Source: Acidobacteriota bacterium (GTDB lineage: Bacteria > Acidobacteriota > Terriglobia > Bryobacterales > JACQDG01). Taken from it: a stretch of DNA of 37,355 nucleotides. Of the stretch, positions 25,860-36,538 are shown piece after piece; position 1 is the stretch's first letter, and each line of letters begins with the position of its first letter. The notes under the pieces were generated by a model. The model had not been told where the DNA came from and made no database searches. It saw only the letters and a program-made list of their open reading frames with translations. Where the stretch lies: contig JACQDG010000224.1 of NCBI GenBank assembly GCA_016201185.1, forward strand, positions 1 to 37,355. The letters are read 5' to 3'. The translations under genes were made by a program, and so were the position numbers.

Positions 25860-27281
25860 TTATCTGTGTTCCTCTGCGGTTCCCGATTCCTGCCGGATTT
25901 TTTTCAGTTTTTCCAGGAGGGTGGTGCGCTTCAGGCGAAGGATCTGCGCTGCCTGGCTGCGGTTGCCCTGCGTGTGCTCGAGCACCCGCAGGATCAGGTC
26001 CTTCTCAAACTCGTTCATCATCCCCTTGAAGTCCAGTTCCGGGCCGGAACGGGGAGCCGGCCCCGAGAGACCGGGCAGGCCGCGGGACGGCGGGAAGTCG
26101 GCCAACGCCACTTCGCTCTGGTCCTGGCTTCGGATGACGGCGATCTCCACCGCGTGCTCCAGTTCCCGGATGTTGCCCGGCCACGGGCGGGCCATCAGAT
26201 CGGCCTCCGCTGAGTGGGGCAGCCGCTTGGCGGGCAGGTTGTCCCGCCGGCAGAATTTCTCGAGAAAATGCGCAATGAAAAGGGAGATATCCTCCCGCCG
26301 CTCCCGCAGCGGCGGCAAGTGAATGGGGAACACGTTGATGCGGTAAAAAAGATCTTCGCGGAAGCGCCCCTCGGCTACTCGTTTCCACAGATCGACATTC
26401 GTGGCGGCGATCACCCGGACGTCCAGCTTGATGCTCTCCACCCCGCCCACGCGGTGGATCTCCCGTTCTTGCAGCACACGCAGCAGCTTCGGCTGCAACT
26501 CCAGGGGCAGATCCCCGATCTCGTCGAGAAAGATGGTGCTGCGGTGGGCCTGCTCGAAACGGCCCATGCGGGCCTGGTGAGCGTCGGTGAAGGCGCCGCG
26601 AACGTGCCCGAAAAACTCATCTTCGAGCAGCGTCGCCGGGATGCCGCCGCAGTTGACTGAAATCATGCGGAGCTTGCGCCGGTGAGAAAGCAAGTGGATA
26701 GCCTGGGAGATGCGCTCCTTTCCCGTGCCGGTCTCGCCGCTGATAAGCACGGTGGTGTTCTTGGGCGCCACCAGCCGCACCTGCGCCAGCACGCGCTGGA
26801 TGGCAGGGCTCGAGCCGATGATCAAGTCCTGGGGCAGTTGCGGCAAGGGCTGGTCCGGCGCCGGTTCGGCAGGGCCGCCCTGCTCGAGCGCGCGCTCGAT
26901 TTCCCCCAGCAGCCCTTCGGCTCGCACCGGCTGGGAGAGGAAATGGGCTCCGGCGCGCTTCAGGATTTCCACTGCCCGGCCCCAGCGCTCGGGGGAATTC
27001 AGAATGAATAGGGGGGCGGGCCGGTCGCCGTTTTGATCCGGCCGCAGCAGGCCCAGGAAAGCCTGCACCGGGTCCTCGAGGTCCTCGGATCCAAGGTCGG
27101 CTATGACCAGGTCCGGCGACGAGGTGACTAGTTCTTGAAAGGCCTCCTCGAGGGCCGGGGCGCGAAGGATGCGAAATCCCCTAGCCTCCAACTGAGTGTG
27201 CAGATCATCCTGTTGAGGACCAGCCGGACCTACCAACAGTATCTGGTACTGGCCTGTTTGATTCGAAGTGGCGGGAAACAT
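25860..27281 (-). CDS. Sigma-54 dependent transcriptional activator with degenerate receiver domain
   Basis: ATG 27281 gives 473 aa; the track's 27503 start adds an unconserved leader. Residues 11-132 form a receiver-like fold that lacks the paired acidic residues after the first strand (LLVGPAGP) and has Gln for the conserved Lys (LSQP), though Asp62 is in the phosphosite position. The AAA+ domain has Walker A GETGTGKE (182-189), a GAFTDA loop (219-224) in place of GAFTGA, Walker B IFLDEIGDL (240-248) and the REDLFYRINVF region. A Fis-type helix-turn-helix ends it (GNRSQAAQILRLKRTTLLEKL). The arrangement recalls FleQ-type regulators. It should drive sigma-54 promoters; control is probably not by simple phosphorylation. 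Confidence 0.93.
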   Translation of the reverse strand: MFPATSNQTGQYQILLVGPAGPQQDDLHTQLEARGFRILRAPALEEAFQELVTSSPDLVIADLGSEDLEDPVQAFLGLLRPDQNGDRPAPLFILNSPERWGRAVEILKRAGAHFLSQPVRAEGLLGEIERALEQGGPAEPAPDQPLPQLPQDLIIGSSPAIQRVLAQVRLVAPKNTTVLISGETGTGKERISQAIHLLSHRRKLRMISVNCGGIPATLLEDEFFGHVRGAFTDAHQARMGRFEQAHRSTIFLDEIGDLPLELQPKLLRVLQEREIHRVGGVESIKLDVRVIAATNVDLWKRVAEGRFREDLFYRINVFPIHLPPLRERREDISLFIAHFLEKFCRRDNLPAKRLPHSAEADLMARPWPGNIRELEHAVEIAVIRSQDQSEVALADFPPSRGLPGLSGPAPRSGPELDFKGMMNEFEKDLILRVLEHTQGNRSQAAQILRLKRTTLLEKLKKIRQESGTAEEHR

Positions 27282-27813
27282 TATCGTAGCCAGCTCCGAC
27301 TTTTCGTTCGGACATGACGGAGAATGCACGCCTTTCGCCAAAATTTCGACGTTTTCTTCACAAAAGAAAAGAAACCACTTGGAAACACCAGCGGAGAAGC
27401 TTCGGCGACGTGTTTCCCGAATTGGAACGCGAAGAGCGGGACGTGCGTTCCAGAATGGAACCGCATTCCCCATTTTGTAACTTCGCCCGGTCGGCAATAA
27501 CACGGGAATGCTAGTCCCGGGTCGCTAGGCCGGACGCTTCGAAAGACATAGATATTCCGGCACTTTGCGTCAATTCTTCGACAGGCTGGGCCGTTTTGCC
27601 TTTTCGATCAGCCTGAAAACAAAAGGGTCTATTTCCCTGTCCGAGCTGGTCAGTGTCGTGCAAGCAGAGCGTGGCGTCGGGTTGAAACTAAGCCAGGCCC
27701 GGCGAAGGCTTACGGGTCTCGGGCAAAAGCGACGGCCCGCCGCACCATCACCCGTTTGGCGAGCACGAAAGAAAGCGGCTGAGAAATCTCGAGCGGAGGC
27801 AGAGAAACCAGTC
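27282..27813 (+). other. 532-bp intergenic region between divergent regulators
   Basis: This is the largest gap in the window, between the sigma-54 activator and the sigma factor, which point away from each other. It is more A/T-rich than the surroundings, especially at 27330-27380. It holds a TTTTCTT-CACAA-AAGAAAA hairpin (27352-27370) and a group of GGAAC/GTTCC inverted repeats. No clear -24/-12 element was found: CCGGCAC-TTTGC near 27557 has the wrong spacing. The open frame from TTG 27565 into the sigma gene is not convincing as coding. The region must carry the promoters of both regulators. Confidence 0.7.
27424..27461 (+). promoter_or_regulatory. Overlapping GGAAC/GTTCC inverted repeats (possible operator)
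   Basis: GGAACGC (27424-27430) pairs with GCGTTCC (27445-27451) across 14 bases. The same GTTCC pairs again with GGAAC across AGAAT (27447-27461). Three half-sites in alternating orientation, with a related GCATTCC just after, suggest a dimer or multimer protein site between the two regulator genes. The bound factor is unknown; the neighbouring Fis-type activator is one candidate. Confidence 0.35.
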
Positions 27814-28605
27814 ATGTCTTGCACAGGCCTTGCAGTGAGAACGGCTCCCACCGGGAGCCTGAATCGAGAACAGCGGGACGCCATTGTGATAGATCACCTG
27901 CCATTGGTGAAAGCTATCGCCGGGCGGGTCCGGGAGAATCTTCCGGTGCAGGTGGAACTGGACGACCTGGTGCACGCCGGGATTCTGGGTCTCTTTGATG
28001 CGGTTCAGAAATACGATCCCACCAAGCGCGTGGCGTTTCACCTGTATGCCAAGCACCGCATCCGCGGGGCCATCCTGGACAGCCTGCGGCAACTGGACTG
28101 GGCCTCGCGCGATTTGCGCAAGCGCTACAAGCGGATCGAAGCCATGACTCAGAAGCTGAGTTACAAGCTGGGCCGGCCTCCCCATGAGACCGAGCTGGCC
28201 CGGGAAATGGGCGTCAGCCTGGCGCGCTGGCGAAAAATGGTTTGGGAGCTGCACTCCGCCGGGCTGGGCCCGGGTCAGAGCCACCTGGGTAGCCAGACCA
28301 GCGACGGTCTGGACCGCTTCTCCGGCCCGGATTCGCCGCGCAGCATGGAAGACCTGCCGGATCGGGCCTGTGCTCGGAAGCAATTGCGCCAGGTTCTGGC
28401 GGCGGTCCTCGAGAGTCTACCGCCCCGCTACCAGCGCGTGGTCGCCCTCTATTACACCCACGGCTCGACCATGAAGCAGATCGGGGCCGAGCTGGGGGTG
28501 AATGAAAGCCGGGTATCGCAAATACACAAGGGGGCGCTGGAGAAACTCAACGCCGCCCTGCGCAACCGGGGCATTCAGACCCCCGGCATCTTTGTGGACG
28601 GCTGA
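27814..28605 (+). CDS. FliA/WhiG-type RNA polymerase sigma factor (sigma-28 family)
   Basis: The track starts at TTG 27565, but family similarity begins after ATG 27814, which has GGAGG about 14 bases upstream and gives 263 aa. Region 2 (about 21-95) has DHLPLVKAIAGRV, DLVHAGILGLFDAVQKYD and AKHRIRGAILDSLRQLDWASR. Region 3 covers about 100-160. Region 4 (about 200-252) has LPPRYQRVVALYY and the helix-turn-helix STMKQIGAELGVNESRVSQIHK. The order matches flagellar/sporulation-type group 3 sigma factors. No flagellar gene lies in this window and the gene stands alone, divergent from a FleQ-like activator. It may direct motility genes elsewhere or another regulon. Confidence 0.93.
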   Translation: MSCTGLAVRTAPTGSLNREQRDAIVIDHLPLVKAIAGRVRENLPVQVELDDLVHAGILGLFDAVQKYDPTKRVAFHLYAKHRIRGAILDSLRQLDWASRDLRKRYKRIEAMTQKLSYKLGRPPHETELAREMGVSLARWRKMVWELHSAGLGPGQSHLGSQTSDGLDRFSGPDSPRSMEDLPDRACARKQLRQVLAAVLESLPPRYQRVVALYYTHGSTMKQIGAELGVNESRVSQIHKGALEKLNAALRNRGIQTPGIFVDG

Positions 28606-28622
28606 CCCCGGTTGGAACCGCG

Positions 28623-30206
28623 CTAGGCTCTGGCTTCCATTCGCCGCCACTTTGCGAGCAGCGCCTGCAACCGCAGATAGGCCTCCTTCGTCCTCAGGTC
28701 TTCGTGCAGAAGCCCGCCGTGCGGGATGAAAGCGGGGTCGACAACGTCCCACCACCCGATGGCGTCGATATACGGCTTACTGTACACGAGCGTATAAAAC
28801 TGCTCGATCCAGTCGGCCTGCGCCGTCTCACTCCAGTGCTCCCCATGCCACGGAAAGCGGACCCCGTGCGGCCACGCGGTGGGAACTTCGACCGAGGAAG
28901 AGGGCAGGCCGAGCTCGGTGATGTGGATCCGCTTGGCAAAGCCCTGAAACGTCTCGATGGACCGTTCAAATTCGAGCAGGTCCCGTCCCAGGTAGTAGTA
29001 CTGCAAACCGATCGCCTCAAACTCCGTCCCCGCGTCCTTCACCATTTGCAAATAGTCATAGACGCTCTGCTCGCCGATTTTTGGCGACCGCGCCATGTAT
29101 TCGCACCAGGTGCAGCAGTTGTTGACGATGCGAAAACAGGTGGGATCGGCTTCCCGCGCCGCCCGGAGCGCCCCCGCCGTCAAATCGATCATGTGTTCCT
29201 TCGTGAACCCTAGCACGTTCTTGTGGTGCAGCTCGTTGACGACGTCCCAGATGTGGATGCTGCCTCGAAACCGGGCGATCGAGCGGCGAATGTGCGTCAG
29301 GCAGACGGCCTTCGCCTGCTCGTAGGTCCTGCCTCTCAGCCACTGCGGCGTGGTGCCGGGATAGAGAAAGATCAGTGGGTGCCCTTTCCGCACGATGGAG
29401 GTCCCGTCGAGCCAGCTCAGGATTTTTTCCACGACGCCATAATCAGGCTTTCCCTCGACACCTTCGACCCCGCGCAGGTAGAAAGGAAGAGTGGCGTAAT
29501 TGAATAGCCCTGCAAACCGCTCGGCATACGGTTTTCCCAGTGCAGGGAAGCCGAACGCATTGGCCCCGAACAGGAAGCCGGGCCGCGCCCCGTGACGGGC
29601 GATGAGCTGCTCGGCCCGCCCGATAACGATCATCTCCCCGGCCCACAGTGATTCGCGCAGGGATTCGATCGACCAGCGGGCCGCTGCCCGCTGGTCGGGC
29701 CTGGCAGCCGTGGCCTTCTTCAACAGCGCCTCGGCCTGCTCCGTCCGGCGCAGCGCAGCGGCGGAGATCTCTATGCCGGAACGCCGGCATTCCTCCGCGA
29801 GCCGGCGCACCGTCGCCAGCCGATCGGCGGCGAACTCGAAGTTGAGAAAGAGCGGCTCCGGTTTGGCGAAAGACTCCGGTGTGTAGCCGCTGCCCCGGTT
29901 GTCGGCGTACACGTACATGTGGCCGAATCCCGGCACCAACAGTGGCGTCGAGATGCGAAACGGCCTTGCGGCAGGCTCAAAAACGACTTCTCCAGGGCTG
30001 AATTGCGGCTCGATCGGGAAGGGACGCAGCAAAAAGTCGCAAATGTGAAAACGGTCCAGCTCTTTCGCCGCAACCGGCTTGCCCTGGTAATCGAGGATCC
30101 GGCAGCGGGCCTGGACGGGTTCCGGAACCGCAACCTGGCCGCCGAGCACGGAAGCGGCGGCGAGCCTCCCGACAAATTCGCGGCGCGTGCTCCCACAGGC
30201 TCTCAT
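28623..30206 (-). CDS. Exported GH10-like glycoside hydrolase (endo-xylanase family)
   Basis: A 527-aa protein with a Tat-type leader (TRREFVGRLAAASVLGG). An N-terminal beta domain (about 35-130) and a helical linker precede a GH10-like barrel. The acid/base Glu325 is in IWDVVNE, and the nucleophile Glu431 is in HITELGLP, followed by the WGWWD-like end strand (DAIGWWDVVDP). Both catalytic Glu residues are present, so retaining hydrolysis of a beta-1,4-linked glycan is likely. The long N-terminal part and the divergent barrel start differ from a plain xylanase, so the substrate may not be xylan. It is the last of three co-directional genes with gaps of 2 and 12 bases. Confidence 0.85.
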   Translation of the reverse strand: MRACGSTRREFVGRLAAASVLGGQVAVPEPVQARCRILDYQGKPVAAKELDRFHICDFLLRPFPIEPQFSPGEVVFEPAARPFRISTPLLVPGFGHMYVYADNRGSGYTPESFAKPEPLFLNFEFAADRLATVRRLAEECRRSGIEISAAALRRTEQAEALLKKATAARPDQRAAARWSIESLRESLWAGEMIVIGRAEQLIARHGARPGFLFGANAFGFPALGKPYAERFAGLFNYATLPFYLRGVEGVEGKPDYGVVEKILSWLDGTSIVRKGHPLIFLYPGTTPQWLRGRTYEQAKAVCLTHIRRSIARFRGSIHIWDVVNELHHKNVLGFTKEHMIDLTAGALRAAREADPTCFRIVNNCCTWCEYMARSPKIGEQSVYDYLQMVKDAGTEFEAIGLQYYYLGRDLLEFERSIETFQGFAKRIHITELGLPSSSVEVPTAWPHGVRFPWHGEHWSETAQADWIEQFYTLVYSKPYIDAIGWWDVVDPAFIPHGGLLHEDLRTKEAYLRLQALLAKWRRMEARA

Positions 30207-30218
30207 GGTCTCCTCATA

Positions 30219-31424
30219 CTAAAAAGACAGCCGGTAGACGTGCGCCCCGAAAGGCTCGAAGCTGTCACGCCAGGCGCCATCTTTAAGGCCGGGCGTTCGC
30301 GACTCGAATAGCGCCTGGCAGCGCCGGAACGCGTCGAGTCCGGAGAACGTCACTTCCACGGGGTTGGGGTCGGCGTTGACTGCCATCAGGATGACGCCGT
30401 GTTCACCGGGCTTGGCGATCCACTCGATGCCCCGGTCCAGGCTATGGCCGACATCGTGATACGTAAGCCCCAGCTTCAACGGCGCCTTTCGCGCCGCCAG
30501 CTCGGTTTTGAGTTCCCGCAACTCGCCGGCCACCGCTCGCACGTCCTCCCACAGGGGCGCGTCGGGCGGGTTGGAATAAAGACCCCAGTAGAGCAGGCCG
30601 TTTAACCCGTGGGCGATCGCCTGGTAGGTCATGAAGCGCATCTGGGAACGGGTGGGATAGAGAATCATCTTCGGGTCGCGGTCCTTTTCGCGCAGGTTTT
30701 CCCAGGCGAAAGCCTGCAGCACGAGGAAGACGGCGCGCGAGGCGCCCGCCACCCGCCGCATCTTGTCGGCGTACTGGCCGACCTGGCTGACAAAGGTGTT
30801 GAGAAAGTCTCCCTGCCGGCCATCAGGCCACAGAGCGTACATCTCGCGAATCCCCGGCGGCGCCACGGGGTAAATGTCGGTGGCCACAATATCGGCCCCC
30901 GGGTTATATCGCTCGAGCGTGCTTTCGAGGTTCGTGGGCGCGTGGTTCAGATAGAGCAGGTGAGCCGGATCGAGGCTCTTGACGAAGCTATAGGTAGCTA
31001 TAATATCTTCTGGCGGCACGCGGGGTTCGGTCTTCTTCCAGATGTAGGACGGTTCGTCCTCCGTTTCCCACAACAGAAGAGCCGGCTCGTTCCGGAAGGC
31101 GGTCACAATCTTCCGGATTCTCTCTTCATCCGCGCTGCGCTTTTTTGGCGAAAGGGAGCCTAGGCCCACCCAGGCGTGCAAGTTGTGCGCCGCGGCCTGG
31201 GCAAAGTCCTCCGCCTTGGCCTGCACGTTGACCAGGTTGAAGCCGGCTTCCTTCGCCTCTTTCCAGGGACTGGCGGTGCGAGGCAACTGATAAAGCCCCA
31301 GAATGAACTCCCGCCGGCCGTCCATGGTGATCATGCCGTCAGAGTCCATCCCGATCTGGCGTACCCCGGCGGGCGCCGCGAGCAAAGGCAGCGGGATGGC
31401 CTTCAGGAATGTCCGCCGGTCCAT
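30219..31424 (-). CDS. Tat-exported TIM-barrel glycosidase-like protein
   Basis: ATG 31424 gives 401 aa and a clean Tat leader (MDRRTFLKAIPLPLLAAPAG); the track's 31502 start is in the upstream gene. The barrel has an LLLWETEDEPSYIW motif (about 116-130) like the acid/base strand of clan GH-A enzymes, then VATDIYPV and a late strand with GLLYWGLYSNPP. A C-terminal beta domain (from about 325) resembles the sugar-binding sandwich of these enzymes. I cannot assign a GH family. It lies two bases after the GATase-barrel gene and twelve before the GH10 gene, so a shared role in glycan breakdown outside the cytoplasm is likely. Confidence 0.7.
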   Translation of the reverse strand: MDRRTFLKAIPLPLLAAPAGVRQIGMDSDGMITMDGRREFILGLYQLPRTASPWKEAKEAGFNLVNVQAKAEDFAQAAAHNLHAWVGLGSLSPKKRSADEERIRKIVTAFRNEPALLLWETEDEPSYIWKKTEPRVPPEDIIATYSFVKSLDPAHLLYLNHAPTNLESTLERYNPGADIVATDIYPVAPPGIREMYALWPDGRQGDFLNTFVSQVGQYADKMRRVAGASRAVFLVLQAFAWENLREKDRDPKMILYPTRSQMRFMTYQAIAHGLNGLLYWGLYSNPPDAPLWEDVRAVAGELRELKTELAARKAPLKLGLTYHDVGHSLDRGIEWIAKPGEHGVILMAVNADPNPVEVTFSGLDAFRRCQALFESRTPGLKDGAWRDSFEPFGAHVYRLSF

Positions 31425-31426
31425 GG

Positions 31427-33547
31427 TCAGCGGGACTCCTTTTTTGCCTGCGCCCGGTCGTATTCGTCGATCAGCCGGCTGCCTTGTTCGAGCGCCCGCC
31501 ACGCTTCCTCTTGTGTGCCTTGTGGAATCTCGATGCTCTTGTTTCCCTTGGCGTCATCGACCAGCCAGTCATAACGGTTGAGCCAATACCCATCATGGAA
31601 GCGACGGCCGGCCATCATCGCGTCCTTCCACTGGGGGATGGGGTAAAGCCCGAGCATCAGCGCCGAGGCATTCAGCATATGCTGGCCGCGCAGCCAGAAG
31701 CGGTCCACGTCGGCCGCCGACAACGCCTGGAAGCTCATCCAAATCATAGGCATGTCCGGGGTGCTCAGGCCGCGGATCAGCCCGCGGTAGAACCAGCTAT
31801 ACGGCAGCCCGGCATGGTAGGCGCCGAAGAGGAAGTTTGGATTGATGGCCCGCACCCGCTGCCGGATCAAGCGGCCAAGCTTTTCGCTTTCTTGCTCCAG
31901 AAGCAAGTAATAGGTTTCGAGCAGGCTGCGATCTCGCAGCCAGGGATAGCGCTGTTCGTAAGAAAGCCGGGCCGCCTCCTCCAGCACCTGGCCATCCAGG
32001 TGGCCCCGGGCGGATCGCAGGAAGGCCTGAAAGGCGGCGTCCTCAAAGCCGATGGCCTCCGGATAAAAAATGATCGGCTCCCAGCCATACATTTCAAAGT
32101 CGATCGTGGCGCCCTTGACAGAAGGATGCGCCCGGCTGAAGCGGGCGACCTCCTCGAGCGAGGGAATCACGATCTCGTTCCACAGCCGGAGATCGAGCGG
32201 GGAGAGAATCTCCAGCACGCGGCCGTCGACGCCCCGGCACCGCTCGTACCGGTCCCGGTCGAAGGCCCCGCCGGGGTAGTTGTAGCCGATGGTCCAGCCG
32301 ACGCTCGATCCATCGAGCTCTTTGGCGAACGTCTCCCAGGCGTGGCGCAGGGCGGCGCGCTGCTCGGCTGAGTATTTGCTCGACACGAAGCGATCCGGCC
32401 ATCCGACTCCCCAGATGTAGTTCAGCCCGGCCTTCTTGAAGCCTGCCGCCAGGCGCTTCAGCCAGTCGTCGTCCCGGTTGGTGTCCCCCCAAGCGGCGCG
32501 GAGGCCGTGATCGAGGTACTGGCCGTAAAGATCCCGGCGGATGGTTGCCCGGTATTGCGCCCGGTAACTTTCGCGGTTCTCGGGCACGCGCTCGATCGCC
32601 CCACCCGGCGGCACGGAGATTAGGCCGCTTTCCGCCGGTGGCGCGGCCGGGAGAGAATGTTCCGCCTGCTCGTCAAAGGCCGCGTCTATGTGAGCCGGCC
32701 CGCTCCAACGAGCCTTGCCGCGCGCCAGGCTCGCCATTTCCGAAAGAATGTTCTGAATGAACCGGTCGCTCGACGGCGCCCAGTCCAGAACATTTGTCGG
32801 CTGCACGCCCACCCGCCCGTTGAAACCGCCGATGTTCAGGTTGAAGCGCTCCGTCACCAGCACGTACCCCTTGCCGTATTGGGCCATGGCCACAACGGGG
32901 AAGGCGCCAGACCCAGGCATGTCAGGAACCCGGGGCCGCCCCAGGCCTACGATGGCAAAGGCCGTCGGCGAAGTTCGCGCCAGTACCAGCGCTGGCGGCC
33001 TTGCTTCGAGAATGGTCGAGCGGTCGAGCACCAGGTTCTGATCCACACCTTGAGCCGCAAATGTGCCGCTCGCCGGCCGGAAATAGCATTGTGGATACAT
33101 GGCCGAAAGATACCGCCCGGAATCATCGTCGGCGATCGCGGGCTTGACCTGAATGCCCGAGCCGAGCGCCGCGAGCAGCCGGTTGTAAGGCCGCAACTGG
33201 TTAAAGGCTTCCGGATCGCCCGGCACGCCAAGGATGAGCAGCCCGCCCCTGGCCACATAAGAAACCACGGCGGGAATCTCAACTTCCGGCAGTTGCAGAC
33301 TGGAGCCGATGCCGCCCGCCGAAGAGAGCAGCACCAGCATGTGGTATCGGGCCAGGTCCGCCCGCGTGAGAACAGGATAGTATTGCCGGAAGTCGACATG
33401 CATGCCGGTGGCGGCCACGCGGCGGATCACTTCGTTCGAAAAATCGGGCGGGTTCATCTCGTAGTCGATAACCAAGGCCCGTTCGTCGGCCCCAGCGCCC
33501 GCGGTGGCCAGAACCAGAAAGAGGACAAACACAGCAGAAGTTTTCAT
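31427..33547 (-). CDS. Secreted GATase-like domain fused to an unassigned barrel domain
   Basis: A 706-aa protein with a signal peptide (about 1-20). The first half (about 23-275) is a Rossmann/GATase-1-like fold: ALVIDYEMNPPDF, HMLVLLSSAGG, GGLLILGVPGD, and a glycine-rich end, as in ThuA or DUF4350-type sugar-active domains; no Cys-His-Glu triad is apparent. The second half (about 330-690) looks like a TIM barrel with YIWGVGWPDRF, GATIDFEMYGWEPI and LFGAYHAGLPYSWFY strands. I recognise no named family for it. The fusion opens a three-gene unit with a Tat barrel protein and a GH10 protein, so a glycan-active function is inferred from context. Confidence 0.7.
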   Translation of the reverse strand: MKTSAVFVLFLVLATAGAGADERALVIDYEMNPPDFSNEVIRRVAATGMHVDFRQYYPVLTRADLARYHMLVLLSSAGGIGSSLQLPEVEIPAVVSYVARGGLLILGVPGDPEAFNQLRPYNRLLAALGSGIQVKPAIADDDSGRYLSAMYPQCYFRPASGTFAAQGVDQNLVLDRSTILEARPPALVLARTSPTAFAIVGLGRPRVPDMPGSGAFPVVAMAQYGKGYVLVTERFNLNIGGFNGRVGVQPTNVLDWAPSSDRFIQNILSEMASLARGKARWSGPAHIDAAFDEQAEHSLPAAPPAESGLISVPPGGAIERVPENRESYRAQYRATIRRDLYGQYLDHGLRAAWGDTNRDDDWLKRLAAGFKKAGLNYIWGVGWPDRFVSSKYSAEQRAALRHAWETFAKELDGSSVGWTIGYNYPGGAFDRDRYERCRGVDGRVLEILSPLDLRLWNEIVIPSLEEVARFSRAHPSVKGATIDFEMYGWEPIIFYPEAIGFEDAAFQAFLRSARGHLDGQVLEEAARLSYEQRYPWLRDRSLLETYYLLLEQESEKLGRLIRQRVRAINPNFLFGAYHAGLPYSWFYRGLIRGLSTPDMPMIWMSFQALSAADVDRFWLRGQHMLNASALMLGLYPIPQWKDAMMAGRRFHDGYWLNRYDWLVDDAKGNKSIEIPQGTQEEAWRALEQGSRLIDEYDRAQAKKESR

Positions 33548-33563
33548 TGGCGTTTATTTGCGT

Positions 33564-35609
<2,046 letters not shown>

Positions 35610-35611
35610 TC

Positions 35612-36538
35612 ATGGTGCTCTATCGGCAAGGGGTCCTGATCTACAATCCGGCGGCCGGATGGCGGCGTGGGCGGCTGGAACAGCAGGTGCAGCGAGCGGT
35701 TGATGTTCTGCGGTTTCACGTGGAACGAATGGTAATCCGGCCCACTGTCGGGCCCCGTTCGGCGATCGAGCTGGCGCGGCAGGCTTCTGAGCAGGGCGCT
35801 GACCTGGTGCTGGCCTGTGGGGGAGACGGGACCATCAACGAGGTGGTGAACGGCCTGGCCCATGCTGCCGTGCCCCTGGCCGTGCTACCGGCCGGGACCG
35901 CCAACGTGCTGGCACGCGAAATTGGCTTGCCGCGCGATCCCGTGCGGGCCGCGGAAATGCTCGCTTCGCTGGCGCCCCGGCGGATCTCGTTGGGACGGGT
36001 CTCGCCGAGCGGCGCCGCCGCCCGCTACTTTCTTTTGTTGTGCGGAGCCGGCCTGGACGCCCACATCGTCTACCATCTCGACCTGCGGCGGAAAGCCCGT
36101 CTTGGTGTGCTGGCCTATTGGTGGGCCGGGCTGGCCGAGTTTGGTCGGCGGCTGGAAGTGTTCGAGGTCGAGATCGGCCCGCACCGCTACGAGTGCGCGT
36201 TTGCCCTGGCCGCCCAGTCGAGCACCTATGGAGGCAGCTTGCAGATTGCGCGCGACGCCCATCTGCTGTCAGGCGAGTTTCAGGTGGTGCTGTTTCACTC
36301 CCGCTCCACGCTGCGCTATCTTCGGTACCTGGCAGGCGTGCTGACGGGCCGCCTGGAAGGGCTGCCGGATGTGACTTTCGCGACAGCCCGCCGGCTCGAG
36401 ATGCGGGCCGCCGAAAGCGCGCGCGTGTACATTGAGGTGGATGGGGAATCAGCGGGCTGTCTTCCCGCCACTCTCGAAATCGTGCCTGGCGCTCTCACGC
36501 TGCTGATGCCGGCCGCCTACCTGCAAGCCCATGGATAA
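35612..36538 (+). CDS. Diacylglycerol kinase-family lipid kinase (DagK/YegS/LCB5-like)
   Basis: A 308-aa protein. The N-terminal catalytic domain begins GVLIYNPAAG and carries the nucleotide-binding CGGDGTINEVVNGL (GGDGT at 70-74) and LPAGTANVLAREIGLP. The C-terminal beta-sandwich domain ends EVDGESAG and LTLLMPA, as in the family. These cytosolic enzymes phosphorylate diacylglycerol, sphingoid bases or related lipids at the membrane. The lipid substrate is not determinable. The gene is divergent from ligA with 32 bases between them and shows no clear ribosome-binding site. Its end overlaps the next gene by eight bases. Confidence 0.93.
   Translation: MVLYRQGVLIYNPAAGWRRGRLEQQVQRAVDVLRFHVERMVIRPTVGPRSAIELARQASEQGADLVLACGGDGTINEVVNGLAHAAVPLAVLPAGTANVLAREIGLPRDPVRAAEMLASLAPRRISLGRVSPSGAAARYFLLLCGAGLDAHIVYHLDLRRKARLGVLAYWWAGLAEFGRRLEVFEVEIGPHRYECAFALAAQSSTYGGSLQIARDAHLLSGEFQVVLFHSRSTLRYLRYLAGVLTGRLEGLPDVTFATARRLEMRAAESARVYIEVDGESAGCLPATLEIVPGALTLLMPAAYLQAHG

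Noticed and set aside
27550-27570. Possible sigma-54 promoter CCGGCAC-TTTGC before the sigma factor gene
   Set aside because: The GG-to-GC spacing is about two to four bases too short for a -24/-12 element.
27565-27813. TTG-initiated N-terminal extension of the sigma factor
   Set aside because: The extension has no sigma-factor similarity and starts at TTG without a ribosome-binding site; ATG 27814 fits the family.
28606-28622. Hairpin CGGTT-GG-AACCG between the sigma factor and GH10 genes
   Set aside because: The two-base loop is too tight and no T-tract follows.
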